This document shows positions 33,658 through 41,777 of a stretch of 64,000 bases of DNA, one piece after another. The DNA comes from CAYMCO01 sp964388955 (lineage in GTDB: Bacteria; Chloroflexota; Anaerolineae; Anaerolineales; E44-bin32). A program made the translations under genes and the position numbers. Every line of letters begins with the position of its first letter. Position 1 is the first letter of the stretch. Under the pieces are notes generated by a model, which was given only the letters and a program-made list of their open reading frames with translations, did not search any database and was not told the DNA's origin. The stretch spans positions 62,001 to 126,000 of the forward strand of contig CAYMCO010000006.1 in the NCBI GenBank assembly GCA_964388955.1, given 5' to 3'.

Positions 33658-34317
33658 ATGGCCGAAATACTCAAGCTGGAAACCAGACGCGGGGAGCTCA
33701 CCTACCGGCTGCAGCGCCCTGGCCCAAGGGGGGGACCGCCGGTCATCATGCTCCACGGCTTGACCGGTGACGAAGACGTAATGTGGTTGCTGACCAGCGC
33801 ATTCCCTTCCCAAGGGTTGATCGCATCGCCAAGGGGGTTGTTTCCATTAGAAGTGGGTGGCTTCTCCTGGGTTAGGCCGGAGGTCCCGGGCGGCGGCGGG
33901 TTCGCCGACTTTCAGGGTGCAGTCGTGGCCGTGATGGAACTCCTGGTCCACCTGTCGGAGCGATTCTCCCTTCCAGCCAGGGATTTTGTCTTGATGGGCT
34001 TCAGCCAGGGGGCGGCGCTTGCCCTGGCGATCGCGAGGAGCGGATTTCGCCCAGCCGGTGTCGCCACCCTGGCCGGGTATCTTCCCGAGGGAGGCCTGAA
34101 GAACGTGGAAGGTCTGCCGGTATATTGGGGACACGGTTCTCAAGATGAGATGGTTCCCGTGGAACGCGCCAGGCGGGATGTGAAGCGACTGCGCCAATCT
34201 GGGGCAGAGGTGACCTACTGTGAGGCCCCGGTTGGTCACAAAGTGGGCGTGGAGTGCATGCACGATCTGGGTGCATGGTTTGCGGGCATCACTGTGCGGG
34301 CGCGAGGGGGAACCTGA
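33658..34317 (+). CDS. Alpha/beta hydrolase (phospholipase/carboxylesterase family)
   Basis: A 219-residue esterase of the Abhydrolase_2 type. Oxyanion region VIMLHGLTGDEDVMW, nucleophile elbow GFSQGAALALAIA (Ser about residue 119), acid YWGHGSQDEMVPVERA (Asp) and the His in APVGHKVGVE form a complete triad. Members hydrolyse short acyl esters or lysophospholipids. It follows the patatin gene by 130 bases on the same strand, so both could belong to lipid turnover, though co-transcription is uncertain. Confidence 0.88.
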   Translation: MAEILKLETRRGELTYRLQRPGPRGGPPVIMLHGLTGDEDVMWLLTSAFPSQGLIASPRGLFPLEVGGFSWVRPEVPGGGGFADFQGAVVAVMELLVHLSERFSLPARDFVLMGFSQGAALALAIARSGFRPAGVATLAGYLPEGGLKNVEGLPVYWGHGSQDEMVPVERARRDVKRLRQSGAEVTYCEAPVGHKVGVECMHDLGAWFAGITVRARGGT

Positions 34318-34445
34318 GCGCTTCACCGGGGCTGGCCGCATGCGCCTTTCGTGATATCATCTCAACTTGGGGTGGTTGCCCCTTGATGGGCAATCCGCTC
34401 AGTGCTCCGGCGGCGACTTCACATTGTCCAACGAGGGAGATCCGA

Positions 34446-36476
34446 ATGCCCGATCAGGACACCCAAGAGATCGCCATCAACACGATCCGATTCCTTTCCG
34501 CAGACGCGGTGCAACACGCCAATTCGGGACATCCTGGACTGCCGATGGGCGCCGCGGCGATGGCGTATGCCCTCTGGTCCCGACACCTGAAGTTTGATCC
34601 CGCACACCCGAAGTGGCCCGACCGAGACCGGTTCATCCTATCCGCCGGGCATGGCTCCATGCTGCTCTACTCCCTGCTGCACCTCACCGGCTATGACCTT
34701 CCCTTGGCGGAGATCAAGAATTTCCGCCAATGGGGAAGCTGCACGCCCGGACATCCGGAGTATTGGGACGCCCCCGGCATCGAAACAACCACCGGACCAC
34801 TGGGCCAAGGGATCGGGAACTCCGTAGGGATGGCAATCGCGGCGGAGCATATGGCCGCAATGTACAACCGGGAAGGATTTCCGGTTGTGGACCATTTCAT
34901 CTATGCCCTGGCTTCCGACGGCGATTTGATGGAGGGGATTTCGCACGAGGCGGGATCGCTGGCTGGACACTTGAAGCTGGGCCGCCTGATCTGGCTGTAT
35001 GACAACAACCATATCTCCATCGACGGCAGCACCGATCTGACGTTTACCGAGGATCGCGGCGCGCGGTTTGAGGCCTACGGCTGGCACGTGCAGCATGTGC
35101 AAGATGGCAACGATGTATCCGCCGTGGACCGGGCGCTGGCGCGCGCGAAGGAGGACCCGCGGCCCTCCTTGGTCGCTGTCCGGACCCATATCGGATATGG
35201 GCTTCCTACCCGGCAGGACACGGCTGCGGCCCATGGTGAGCCCCCGGGTGAGGATGAGCTGCAAGGTGCCAAGCGTCGTCTGGGGTGGCCGCTGGAGCCA
35301 CGATTTTACATCCCGAAGGGCATCCGAGAGCATTTCGAAGGGTTTGCTGAACGCGGCGCTCAGGCGCGCGCGGATTGGCAGGAGATGTTCAATCGCTACC
35401 GGGAGGCGTATCCGGATCTGGCGCAACAATTCGAGCGCGCACAGCGAGGCGACCTGCCGGCCGGCCTGTGGGCGAAGCTCCCCGAATTCAGGGTTGGACA
35501 GGGGAGGATGGCCACCCGAGCGGCTTCCGGCAAAGTGCTGAATGCGCTGGCGGCCTCCATCCCCGAATTGATCGGCGGATCGGCGGACCTCACCGGGTCG
35601 AACAAGACGGATATCAAGGGCGAGCCCGCGTTCGATGCCCAGAATCGGGCGGCTCGCTATCTGCACTTCGGTGTCCGAGAGCACATCATGGGCGGCATCC
35701 TGAACGGCATTTCTCTCTATGGGGGGCTGATTCCCTACGGCGGTACATTCCTGATCTTCACTGACTACATGCGACCTGCCATCCGGCTGAGCGCCATGAT
35801 GGGAAGGCGCGTCATCCACGTGTTGACTCACGATTCGATCGGGCTTGGGGAGGACGGACCTACCCACCAGCCGGTGGAGCATCTGGCTTCTCTTCGGGCC
35901 ATCCCCGACTACCTCGTCATCCGGCCGGCGGACGCAAATGAGACCTGCTTCGCATGGCAGGTTGCGCTGGAGAGGGTGGCTGGCCCCACGGGATTGATTC
36001 TCACCCGCCAGTCTCTTCCGATCTTGGACCGGGACGAATTTGCCTCCGCCGCGGGGCTGTTGAAAGGCGCGTATGTGCTGGGGGACCTGGGGCCGGGGAA
36101 TCCGCAGGTGATTCTCATGGCCTCCGGCTCGGAGGTCTGGAAGATCATCGATGCAGGGCGAGAGCTGGAAGAAAAGGGGATATCCACCCGCTTGGTGTCC
36201 TTTCCCAGTTGGGGGCTGTTCGAACAGCAACCGCAGGAATATCGAGATGCCGTGTTGCCCCCCTACATCCGGGCCCGGTTGGCCGTGGAAGCGGCCCATC
36301 CGCTCGGTTGGCGGAGGTGGGTAGGTGAGCAGGGTGAGGTGATCGGGCTCAACAGGTTCGGCGCTTCTGCCCCCTACATGGAGATTTTCGAGCATCTAGG
36401 CTTCGCCCCGGAGGACATTGCCGAGGCGGCGATGGGCGTCCTCGAGAGAGTGGCTGCCGGGGAGGGTCGGGGATGA
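34446..36476 (+). CDS. tkt: Transketolase
   Basis: A 676-residue thiamine-diphosphate enzyme of the non-oxidative pentose phosphate pathway, transferring two-carbon units between sugar phosphates. Signatures are NTIRFLSADAVQHANSGHPG, GHGSMLLYSLLHLTGYDL, the ThDP motif LASDGDLMEGISHEAGSLAG followed by YDNNHISIDG, and in the second half THDSIGLGEDGPTHQPVEHL. Length is normal for the family. ATG 34446 follows AGGGAG. The stop overlaps the rpiB start (ATGA). Confidence 0.97.
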   Translation: MPDQDTQEIAINTIRFLSADAVQHANSGHPGLPMGAAAMAYALWSRHLKFDPAHPKWPDRDRFILSAGHGSMLLYSLLHLTGYDLPLAEIKNFRQWGSCTPGHPEYWDAPGIETTTGPLGQGIGNSVGMAIAAEHMAAMYNREGFPVVDHFIYALASDGDLMEGISHEAGSLAGHLKLGRLIWLYDNNHISIDGSTDLTFTEDRGARFEAYGWHVQHVQDGNDVSAVDRALARAKEDPRPSLVAVRTHIGYGLPTRQDTAAAHGEPPGEDELQGAKRRLGWPLEPRFYIPKGIREHFEGFAERGAQARADWQEMFNRYREAYPDLAQQFERAQRGDLPAGLWAKLPEFRVGQGRMATRAASGKVLNALAASIPELIGGSADLTGSNKTDIKGEPAFDAQNRAARYLHFGVREHIMGGILNGISLYGGLIPYGGTFLIFTDYMRPAIRLSAMMGRRVIHVLTHDSIGLGEDGPTHQPVEHLASLRAIPDYLVIRPADANETCFAWQVALERVAGPTGLILTRQSLPILDRDEFASAAGLLKGAYVLGDLGPGNPQVILMASGSEVWKIIDAGRELEEKGISTRLVSFPSWGLFEQQPQEYRDAVLPPYIRARLAVEAAHPLGWRRWVGEQGEVIGLNRFGASAPYMEIFEHLGFAPEDIAEAAMGVLERVAAGEGRG

Positions 36477-36925
36477 GGATCGCGATCGCCTGCGACCATG
36501 CGGGTTTTCCGCTCAAGCAATTGGCCGCGCACGTCGTTCAAGAAAGCGGCCACGAGACGATCGATCTTGGGACGAATTCAGCGCAGCCGGTGGACTATCC
36601 CGATTTCGTGCGGAAGCTCGGCCTGGCGCTTCAGAAAGGTGAGGCGGAGAGGGGCATCCTGATCTGTGGCTCGGGCGTCGGAGCGGCAGTTGCCGCCAAT
36701 AAGATGATGGGGATCCGGGCCGGGCTGTGCCACGACACCTATTCCGCGCATCAGGGGGTGGAGCATGACGACATCAATGTTCTTGCTCTGGGCGCGCGGG
36801 TGATCGGACCCGCGGTGGCCCAGGAACTGATTGACGCCTTTCTGCGGGCGGAGTTCAGCGGCGAACCGCGCCATGTGCGGCGTCTCGAGAAGGTGGCGGC
36901 CCTGGAAGCGGAGGGAAGAAAGTGA
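36473..36925 (+). CDS. rpiB: Ribose-5-phosphate isomerase B
   Basis: A 150-residue RpiB/LacAB-type isomerase that interconverts ribose 5-phosphate and ribulose 5-phosphate. The start IACDHAGFPLKQLAAHV, DLGTNSAQPVDYPDFV, GILICGSGVGAAVAANKMMG (active-site Cys) and GLCHDTYSAHQGVEHDDINV are all diagnostic. It overlaps tkt at its start (ATGA) and tal at its end (GTGA), so three consecutive pentose phosphate enzymes are made from one coupled message. Confidence 0.96.
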   Translation: MRIAIACDHAGFPLKQLAAHVVQESGHETIDLGTNSAQPVDYPDFVRKLGLALQKGEAERGILICGSGVGAAVAANKMMGIRAGLCHDTYSAHQGVEHDDINVLALGARVIGPAVAQELIDAFLRAEFSGEPRHVRRLEKVAALEAEGRK

Positions 36926-38040
36926 ACCGCATTCGATTGCTGTATGATCGAGGGCAGTCCCTATGGCTGGATTTCATCCAGCGCGATATGCTGAGAAGCG
37001 GGGAACTGGGGAGCATGATCGCGGCGGGGGACATCAGGGGCGTGACCTCGAATCCCACGATCTTCCAGAAGGCGATCGCCGGCAGCGATCTCTATGCTCC
37101 CTCGCTGGACGCAGCTGCCACGGCGGGAAAGGCACCGGCGCAGGCTTTCGAGGCCATCGCCATCGAGGATATCCGCGCTGCAGCGGATGCATTCCTGCCG
37201 CTCTTCGACCGGCTGGGAGGCGCGGATGGCTTTGTCTCCATCGAGGTCAATCCCGAGCTGGCGGATGACACCTCCGGGACCCTCGTCGATGTCCGGCGAC
37301 TTTGGTCCAGGATCAACCGGCCCAATGTGATGATCAAGATTCCTGCCACACGAGCCGGCATCCCGGCCATCGAACGAGCCATCGCCGAGGGCGTCAATGT
37401 GAATGTCACATTGATATTTGCGCTGGATCGGCATGCTCAGGTGATGGAGGCATTCCTGCGTGGCTTGGAGACGAGGGCGAGGGTGGGGCACAGCATAGAC
37501 CATGTCTCCTCCGTGGCCTCATTCTTCGTTTCGAGAGTGGACACAAAAGTGGACGCCCTGCTGCAGGAAGTTGGAAAGAGGGGCGGGTCGCACGCGGAGC
37601 GGGCGGAATCGCTGATGGGCAAGATCGCCATCGCAAACGCCAAGCTGGCATATGCCCAGTTCAAAGCCGTATTCGGCTCCGAACGTTTCAAATCGCTGGA
37701 AGCGAAAGGCGCAAGGGCCCAGCGACCTCTATGGGCCTCGACAAGCACGAAGAACCCGAGATACCCGGATACCTATTATGTGGACAATCTGATCGGCTCC
37801 CAGACGGTGAATACCGTCCCACCTGCCACTTTGGTGGCTTTCAAAGACCACGGGACTCTCGGGCGAGAGATCGAAGAAGGCCTTTCAGCAGCCCGGGGCC
37901 AGGTCGAAAGTCTCGAATCGGTGGGCATTTCACTCAGCGAAGTGACGGAGGAGCTGGAACGGGAGGGGGTGCGGAAATTCGCCCAGTCCTATCAGTCGCT
38001 GCTGCAGTCCATCGGCAGGCTCGTGGAGGCCATGGAGTGA
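36922..38040 (+). CDS. tal: Transaldolase
   Basis: A 372-residue transaldolase of the longer class found in actinobacteria and chloroflexi. SLWLDFIQRDMLRSGEL, GVTSNPTIFQKAIAGS, FVSIEVNPELADDTSGT, the Schiff-base Lys in NVMIKIPATRAGIPAIE and NVNVTLIFALDRHAQVMEAF are intact, as is LWASTSTKNPRYPDTYYVDN. It transfers dihydroxyacetone units between sugar phosphates. Starts at GTG 36922 overlapping the rpiB stop. Completes the tkt-rpiB-tal operon. Confidence 0.96.
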   Translation: MNRIRLLYDRGQSLWLDFIQRDMLRSGELGSMIAAGDIRGVTSNPTIFQKAIAGSDLYAPSLDAAATAGKAPAQAFEAIAIEDIRAAADAFLPLFDRLGGADGFVSIEVNPELADDTSGTLVDVRRLWSRINRPNVMIKIPATRAGIPAIERAIAEGVNVNVTLIFALDRHAQVMEAFLRGLETRARVGHSIDHVSSVASFFVSRVDTKVDALLQEVGKRGGSHAERAESLMGKIAIANAKLAYAQFKAVFGSERFKSLEAKGARAQRPLWASTSTKNPRYPDTYYVDNLIGSQTVNTVPPATLVAFKDHGTLGREIEEGLSAARGQVESLESVGISLSEVTEELEREGVRKFAQSYQSLLQSIGRLVEAME

Positions 38041-38086
38041 GCCGCCAATCTGCCCCGGTCGTGAGCCAGGCGGACCGGTCCGTGTG

Positions 38087-38875
38087 ATGGGCAACCGAGC
38101 AGATCGGCCCGAGGCGACTGCGCCGCTGCCGCGGCGTGTGCTGGTCGGGCGCGAAGAGAAGATCTTCGAAGTGCTGCCTGCCACCATCATCACAAACCTC
38201 CACCGTCCCACATCGGAGAGCGCCCTGGTCTGGAACCTGATTTATCCGCTGGCCAGGGAAGGGGTTGAACTGTCGCGGCTGCTCTCCCTGCGACCCCTTT
38301 GGGGCCCTCCGGCCAAGGACCCTCCCGAGGACCAACTTGAGGCCTACTTCTGGGGCTATGATATCGGTGGGGATCGGCTGCCCGGGTTGGACGACGCCCT
38401 GCGACAAGTGGATGGGGGCGGCCCCAAGACGGAGGTGGATCTTTTTCTCGTCGGGGAGCGAAACATCATCGCGGTGGAGGCCAAGTATACGGGCGCACTG
38501 GGGCGGTGCAGCCGATACTCCCATGGCCGGTGCCCTGAAGCGCACCCGGATGACGCCCGGGAGCCTGTTTGCCGCTATTGGGAGCCGCCGGGCCCCGTCT
38601 TCACCCGCCAACTGGAATTCGGGCCTCGTCCCTCGGGCAATGGCGCGCCTCCGCTCTGCTACCGTCACTACCAGCTGGGCCGGACCCTGCTCGTTGGCCA
38701 AGAGCTGGCGGCCCGCCGTGGACTAGACCTGCACCTGTGGTTGTTGATCCCCGAGGCGGAATGGCACGCAGTTGAGCGCTCATGGCTTGATTTCGTGGGG
38801 CGCCTGCGTAGCGATCGACTGTGGCGGAACAGCCGTGTAGTCGCCTGGAATGTCATCCAGAATATCGGACCGTGA
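38087..38875 (+). CDS. Hypothetical protein with possible PD-(D/E)XK nuclease core
   Basis: A 262-residue protein starting at ATG 38087 (GTG 38084 is also in frame). Around residues 115-135 the sequence KTEVDLFLVGERNIIAVEAK has the layout of a PD-(D/E)XK core: an Asp after a strand, then ExK at the end of the next strand. The rest (DLHLWLLIPEAEWHAVERSW, LVGQELAARRGL) is compatible with such a fold. A segment with several Cys and His (RCSRYSHGRCPEAH, VCRYWEPPG) follows and could bind metal. Neither the family nor the target is known. No methylase or restriction partner is adjacent. Confidence 0.55.
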   Translation: MGNRADRPEATAPLPRRVLVGREEKIFEVLPATIITNLHRPTSESALVWNLIYPLAREGVELSRLLSLRPLWGPPAKDPPEDQLEAYFWGYDIGGDRLPGLDDALRQVDGGGPKTEVDLFLVGERNIIAVEAKYTGALGRCSRYSHGRCPEAHPDDAREPVCRYWEPPGPVFTRQLEFGPRPSGNGAPPLCYRHYQLGRTLLVGQELAARRGLDLHLWLLIPEAEWHAVERSWLDFVGRLRSDRLWRNSRVVAWNVIQNIGP

Positions 38876-39006
38876 TAGCAGGGGATTTCTGGCCCCAGCG
38901 GGGAGCCGCAGCGCGTCAAGCCGCATGGACTCGCGCCTGGCCGCTGGGTGCGAGAAAGCCGGCAAGGGAACTGCTATGAACCAAGACACCTACGAGGAAA
39001 TACACC

Positions 39007-39630
39007 ATGACATTCCCAGAGGAGAACGCAGTCTCGGTTGATGTGGGCCATCGGCTCCGGCAACTGCGGGAGGAACGGGATCTATCCATCCGCGCGCTGG
39101 CAAGGGAAAGCGGTCTGTCGGCCAACGCCCTTAGCATGATCGAGCGGGGGAAAACCTCACCATCAGTGAGCACTTTGTATAAAGTTGCCGATGCGCTCAA
39201 TGTGCCCATCACCGCGTTGTTCCGTGTCGCCCCGACTCGTGAGCAGGTCGTGCATATGAAGCTCGACGCGCGCACCCGCGTCGCCTTCCCGCGGGGTCTG
39301 TGGGAGGGATTGGGGGGCGAGCGGTTTCTCGGTCGCGTGGAGCCTTTCGCATTGACGCTCGAGAGCGGGGCAAGCAGCGGGCCGCACCCCGTCGTGCACT
39401 CCGGGCATGAGTTTGTGCTCTGCCAGCGGGGACAATTGGAGTATCAAGTTGAGGGCAGGGTGATCCTGCTCAGGCCGGGGGACAGCCTGATCTTTGCTTC
39501 ACGCCTCAAGCACCGTTGGCGGAACCCCGGTCACACGGTGACGAACGCCATCTTCGTCCTCTCCGGATTCGACGCCGAGGAGCACCCCAGTGAGCACCAT
39601 ATCGTCGCCATGGAGGAGTCGGAGGAGTAG
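39007..39630 (+). CDS. XRE-family regulator with cupin domain
   Basis: A 207-residue regulator. Residues 10-65 form a Cro/CI helix-turn-helix (LRQLREERDLSIRALARESG, SANALSMIERGKTSPSVST). Residues about 120-200 form a cupin sensor (HSGHEFVLCQRGQLEYQVEG, LLRPGDSLIFASRLKHRWRN). Proteins of this design (PuuR/MltR-like) bind a small ligand in the cupin and repress or activate nearby genes. The regulated gene is not obvious; the divergent or downstream ABC exporter is a candidate only by position. GAGGAA precedes ATG 39007 by nine bases. Confidence 0.92.
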   Translation: MTFPEENAVSVDVGHRLRQLREERDLSIRALARESGLSANALSMIERGKTSPSVSTLYKVADALNVPITALFRVAPTREQVVHMKLDARTRVAFPRGLWEGLGGERFLGRVEPFALTLESGASSGPHPVVHSGHEFVLCQRGQLEYQVEGRVILLRPGDSLIFASRLKHRWRNPGHTVTNAIFVLSGFDAEEHPSEHHIVAMEESEE

Positions 39631-39956
39631 AGCGAGCCGCGCGCCCCTGCAGGCCGAGCGGTAGTATACGGGATGCGCATTGCCCGAAGGGTTCGAGGCT
39701 GCAGGGGTCAAGCGGTATGGCCGCGCCGAGAGTCGATTGCCCTGTGGCTCTACCCTCCGAAACGGGGCTCGCCTCCGCTCCCCTGCCGCCTCATTCCGGC
39801 TGTCCCCCTGTTGAGTGCCCCCACGGCCCGCGCTTCCCCTCCCGTGGTAGAATCTTCAGCTTATCTGCATTGAGAGATCACTGAGCGGAAGGCGCTTCGG
39901 TCCGGCTGGTGTCCGCGCCCTGATTGCAGCGCGGTTTGCCCCCTTTTGAGGTTCTC
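39631..39956. other. Intergenic region before the ABC exporter genes
   Basis: About 325 bases. The segment 39840-39890 (GGTAGAATCTTCAGCTTATC and on) is AT-richer and may hold the exporter promoter. A 66-codon plus-strand frame (39673-39873) looks non-coding. No RNA element recognised. Confidence 0.4.
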
Positions 39957-41777
39957 ATGCGAGCAGGTGAATCAACGATTGCGAGCGAATACGATCTCGG
40001 GGAGATCAGCGGTGAGAACCGCCTGATCGCGCTTTGGCGGCTGATGACCGGATTCCGGCGGATCTACCTGCTGGCAAATATCTGCCTGGGCGTGGCAGCC
40101 CTGATGAAGACCGGGACGTATCTGCTCCTCAAGCGGTTCATCGATGGCCTGGCCGGAAGTGCGGGGTTGTCCGCGCGACTGCCCATTTTCGCGTTGGGTT
40201 TCGTCGTGTTGGCGGTGTCGGAGGGCGCCTTCTCCTATGTGAGCGGACGGCTGGCGGCGCGGACCGCGGAGGGAATCGCATTCCGTCTGCGAACGTACTT
40301 CTACGACCACATCCAGCGCTTGAGCTTCTCATATCACAGCCAATCGAAGACGGGCGACTTGATCGCCCGCGCCACCTCTGACATTGATGCTCTGCGCCGC
40401 TATTTCGCGGAGCAGATCATCGGCGTCGGCCGAGTTGTCCTGCTGTTCACCGTCAACTTCGCCGCTTTGCTTCTGCTCGAGAGCAAGCTGGCGTGGGCTT
40501 CCATCGCTGTCATCCCGCTGATCCTGGGCGTCTCGATTCTGTTCTTCCGCAGGGCGACGCATGTGTATGAGGGGTATCAGGCTCAGCAGTCGACCCTCTC
40601 GAGCACGCTCCAGGAGAATCTCACTGGGGTGCGTGTAGTCAAAGCGTTCGCCCGGCAGGCATATGAGATGGACAAGTTTGAACGAGACAACTGGTCCAAG
40701 TTCGAGCACGGAAAGCGCTTCATGACGCTGCACGCGCTGTTTTGGCCCCTCAGCAGCATACTCCTCGGCGCCCAACTCTTGGGAGGATACTACTATGGCG
40801 CCATTCTGGCGATCCAGGGAGAGATTACGCTGGGCACCTACCTTGCCTACGCCGGTATCCTTGTCTGGCTGATCTTCCCGATGCGCCACCTCGGGCGTTT
40901 GATCGTGCAGATGTCCACAGGAATGGTATCCCTGGGGCGAATCCTGGCGGTGATTTCCGAGGATCGGGAGAGCCTGGATGCGGGGGACTACGGGCCCGAG
41001 GAGGACGTACGTGGGGACATCCGGTTCGAGCGCGTCGAGTTTGTGTATCCGGACGATCAGGCCAAGGCTCTACGGGATATAACTTTTCACTGCAAACCGG
41101 GCCAGGTAGTGGCGCTCCTGGGGGCGACGGGATCCGGCAAGACAAGCCTGGTTCATCTCCTTCCACGATTCTACGAATACACGAACGGCCGAATCGCCCT
41201 GGACGGAGTGGATCTCAGACAGTACTCCAAACGCTTCCTACGGCAGAACATCGGCATCGTCGAGCAGGAACCCTTTCTTTTCTCGAAGAGCATCCGGGAG
41301 AATATCACTTACGGCGCCTTGCGGGAGGTCTCTCAATCGGAGATTGAGGCCGCTGCGCGCGCGGCCGCCATCCACGATGTGATCACGCAGTTACCCAACG
41401 GATACGACACATTGGTCGGGGAGCGGGGGGTGACCTTGTCTGGCGGCCAGAAACAGCGCATCGCCATCGCCCGCACGCTCTTGCGCGGACCCAGAATCCT
41501 GATCCTGGACGACTCCACCTCTTCGGTGGATACCGTAACGGAGGTCTTGATCCGGGATGCGCTTCAGCGCTTGATGAAGGGGCGGACGACCTTCGTCATC
41601 GCGCATCGCATTCAGAGCGTGAAGAACGCTGACCTCATCCTGGTGCTCGAGAATGGCAGGATCATCCAGAGGGGGCGCCATGAGGAGCTCATCGAGGTGC
41701 CTGGACCGTATCGGGAGGTTTTCGAAGTGCAAGCCCAAATCGGGGTGGAAGTGGAGAAAGAAAGCATTGGCGGTTGA
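39957..41777 (+). CDS. ABC exporter half-transporter, degenerate-Walker-B subunit
   Basis: A 606-residue membrane-ATPase fusion. Six membrane helices (about 30-320) precede an ATP-binding domain: Walker A LLGATGSGKTSLVHLL, signature VTLSGGQKQRIAIART, Walker B ILILDDSTSSVDT and H-loop FVIAHRIQSVK. The residue after the Walker B Asp is Asp rather than the catalytic Glu, as in the non-hydrolysing half of heterodimeric exporters such as BmrC or TM287. ATG 39957 follows GAGG; the frame extends upstream. The stop overlaps the next half-transporter by 11 bases. Substrate unknown; probably an exporter of a drug, lipid or peptide. Confidence 0.93.
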   Translation: MRAGESTIASEYDLGEISGENRLIALWRLMTGFRRIYLLANICLGVAALMKTGTYLLLKRFIDGLAGSAGLSARLPIFALGFVVLAVSEGAFSYVSGRLAARTAEGIAFRLRTYFYDHIQRLSFSYHSQSKTGDLIARATSDIDALRRYFAEQIIGVGRVVLLFTVNFAALLLLESKLAWASIAVIPLILGVSILFFRRATHVYEGYQAQQSTLSSTLQENLTGVRVVKAFARQAYEMDKFERDNWSKFEHGKRFMTLHALFWPLSSILLGAQLLGGYYYGAILAIQGEITLGTYLAYAGILVWLIFPMRHLGRLIVQMSTGMVSLGRILAVISEDRESLDAGDYGPEEDVRGDIRFERVEFVYPDDQAKALRDITFHCKPGQVVALLGATGSGKTSLVHLLPRFYEYTNGRIALDGVDLRQYSKRFLRQNIGIVEQEPFLFSKSIRENITYGALREVSQSEIEAAARAAAIHDVITQLPNGYDTLVGERGVTLSGGQKQRIAIARTLLRGPRILILDDSTSSVDTVTEVLIRDALQRLMKGRTTFVIAHRIQSVKNADLILVLENGRIIQRGRHEELIEVPGPYREVFEVQAQIGVEVEKESIGG

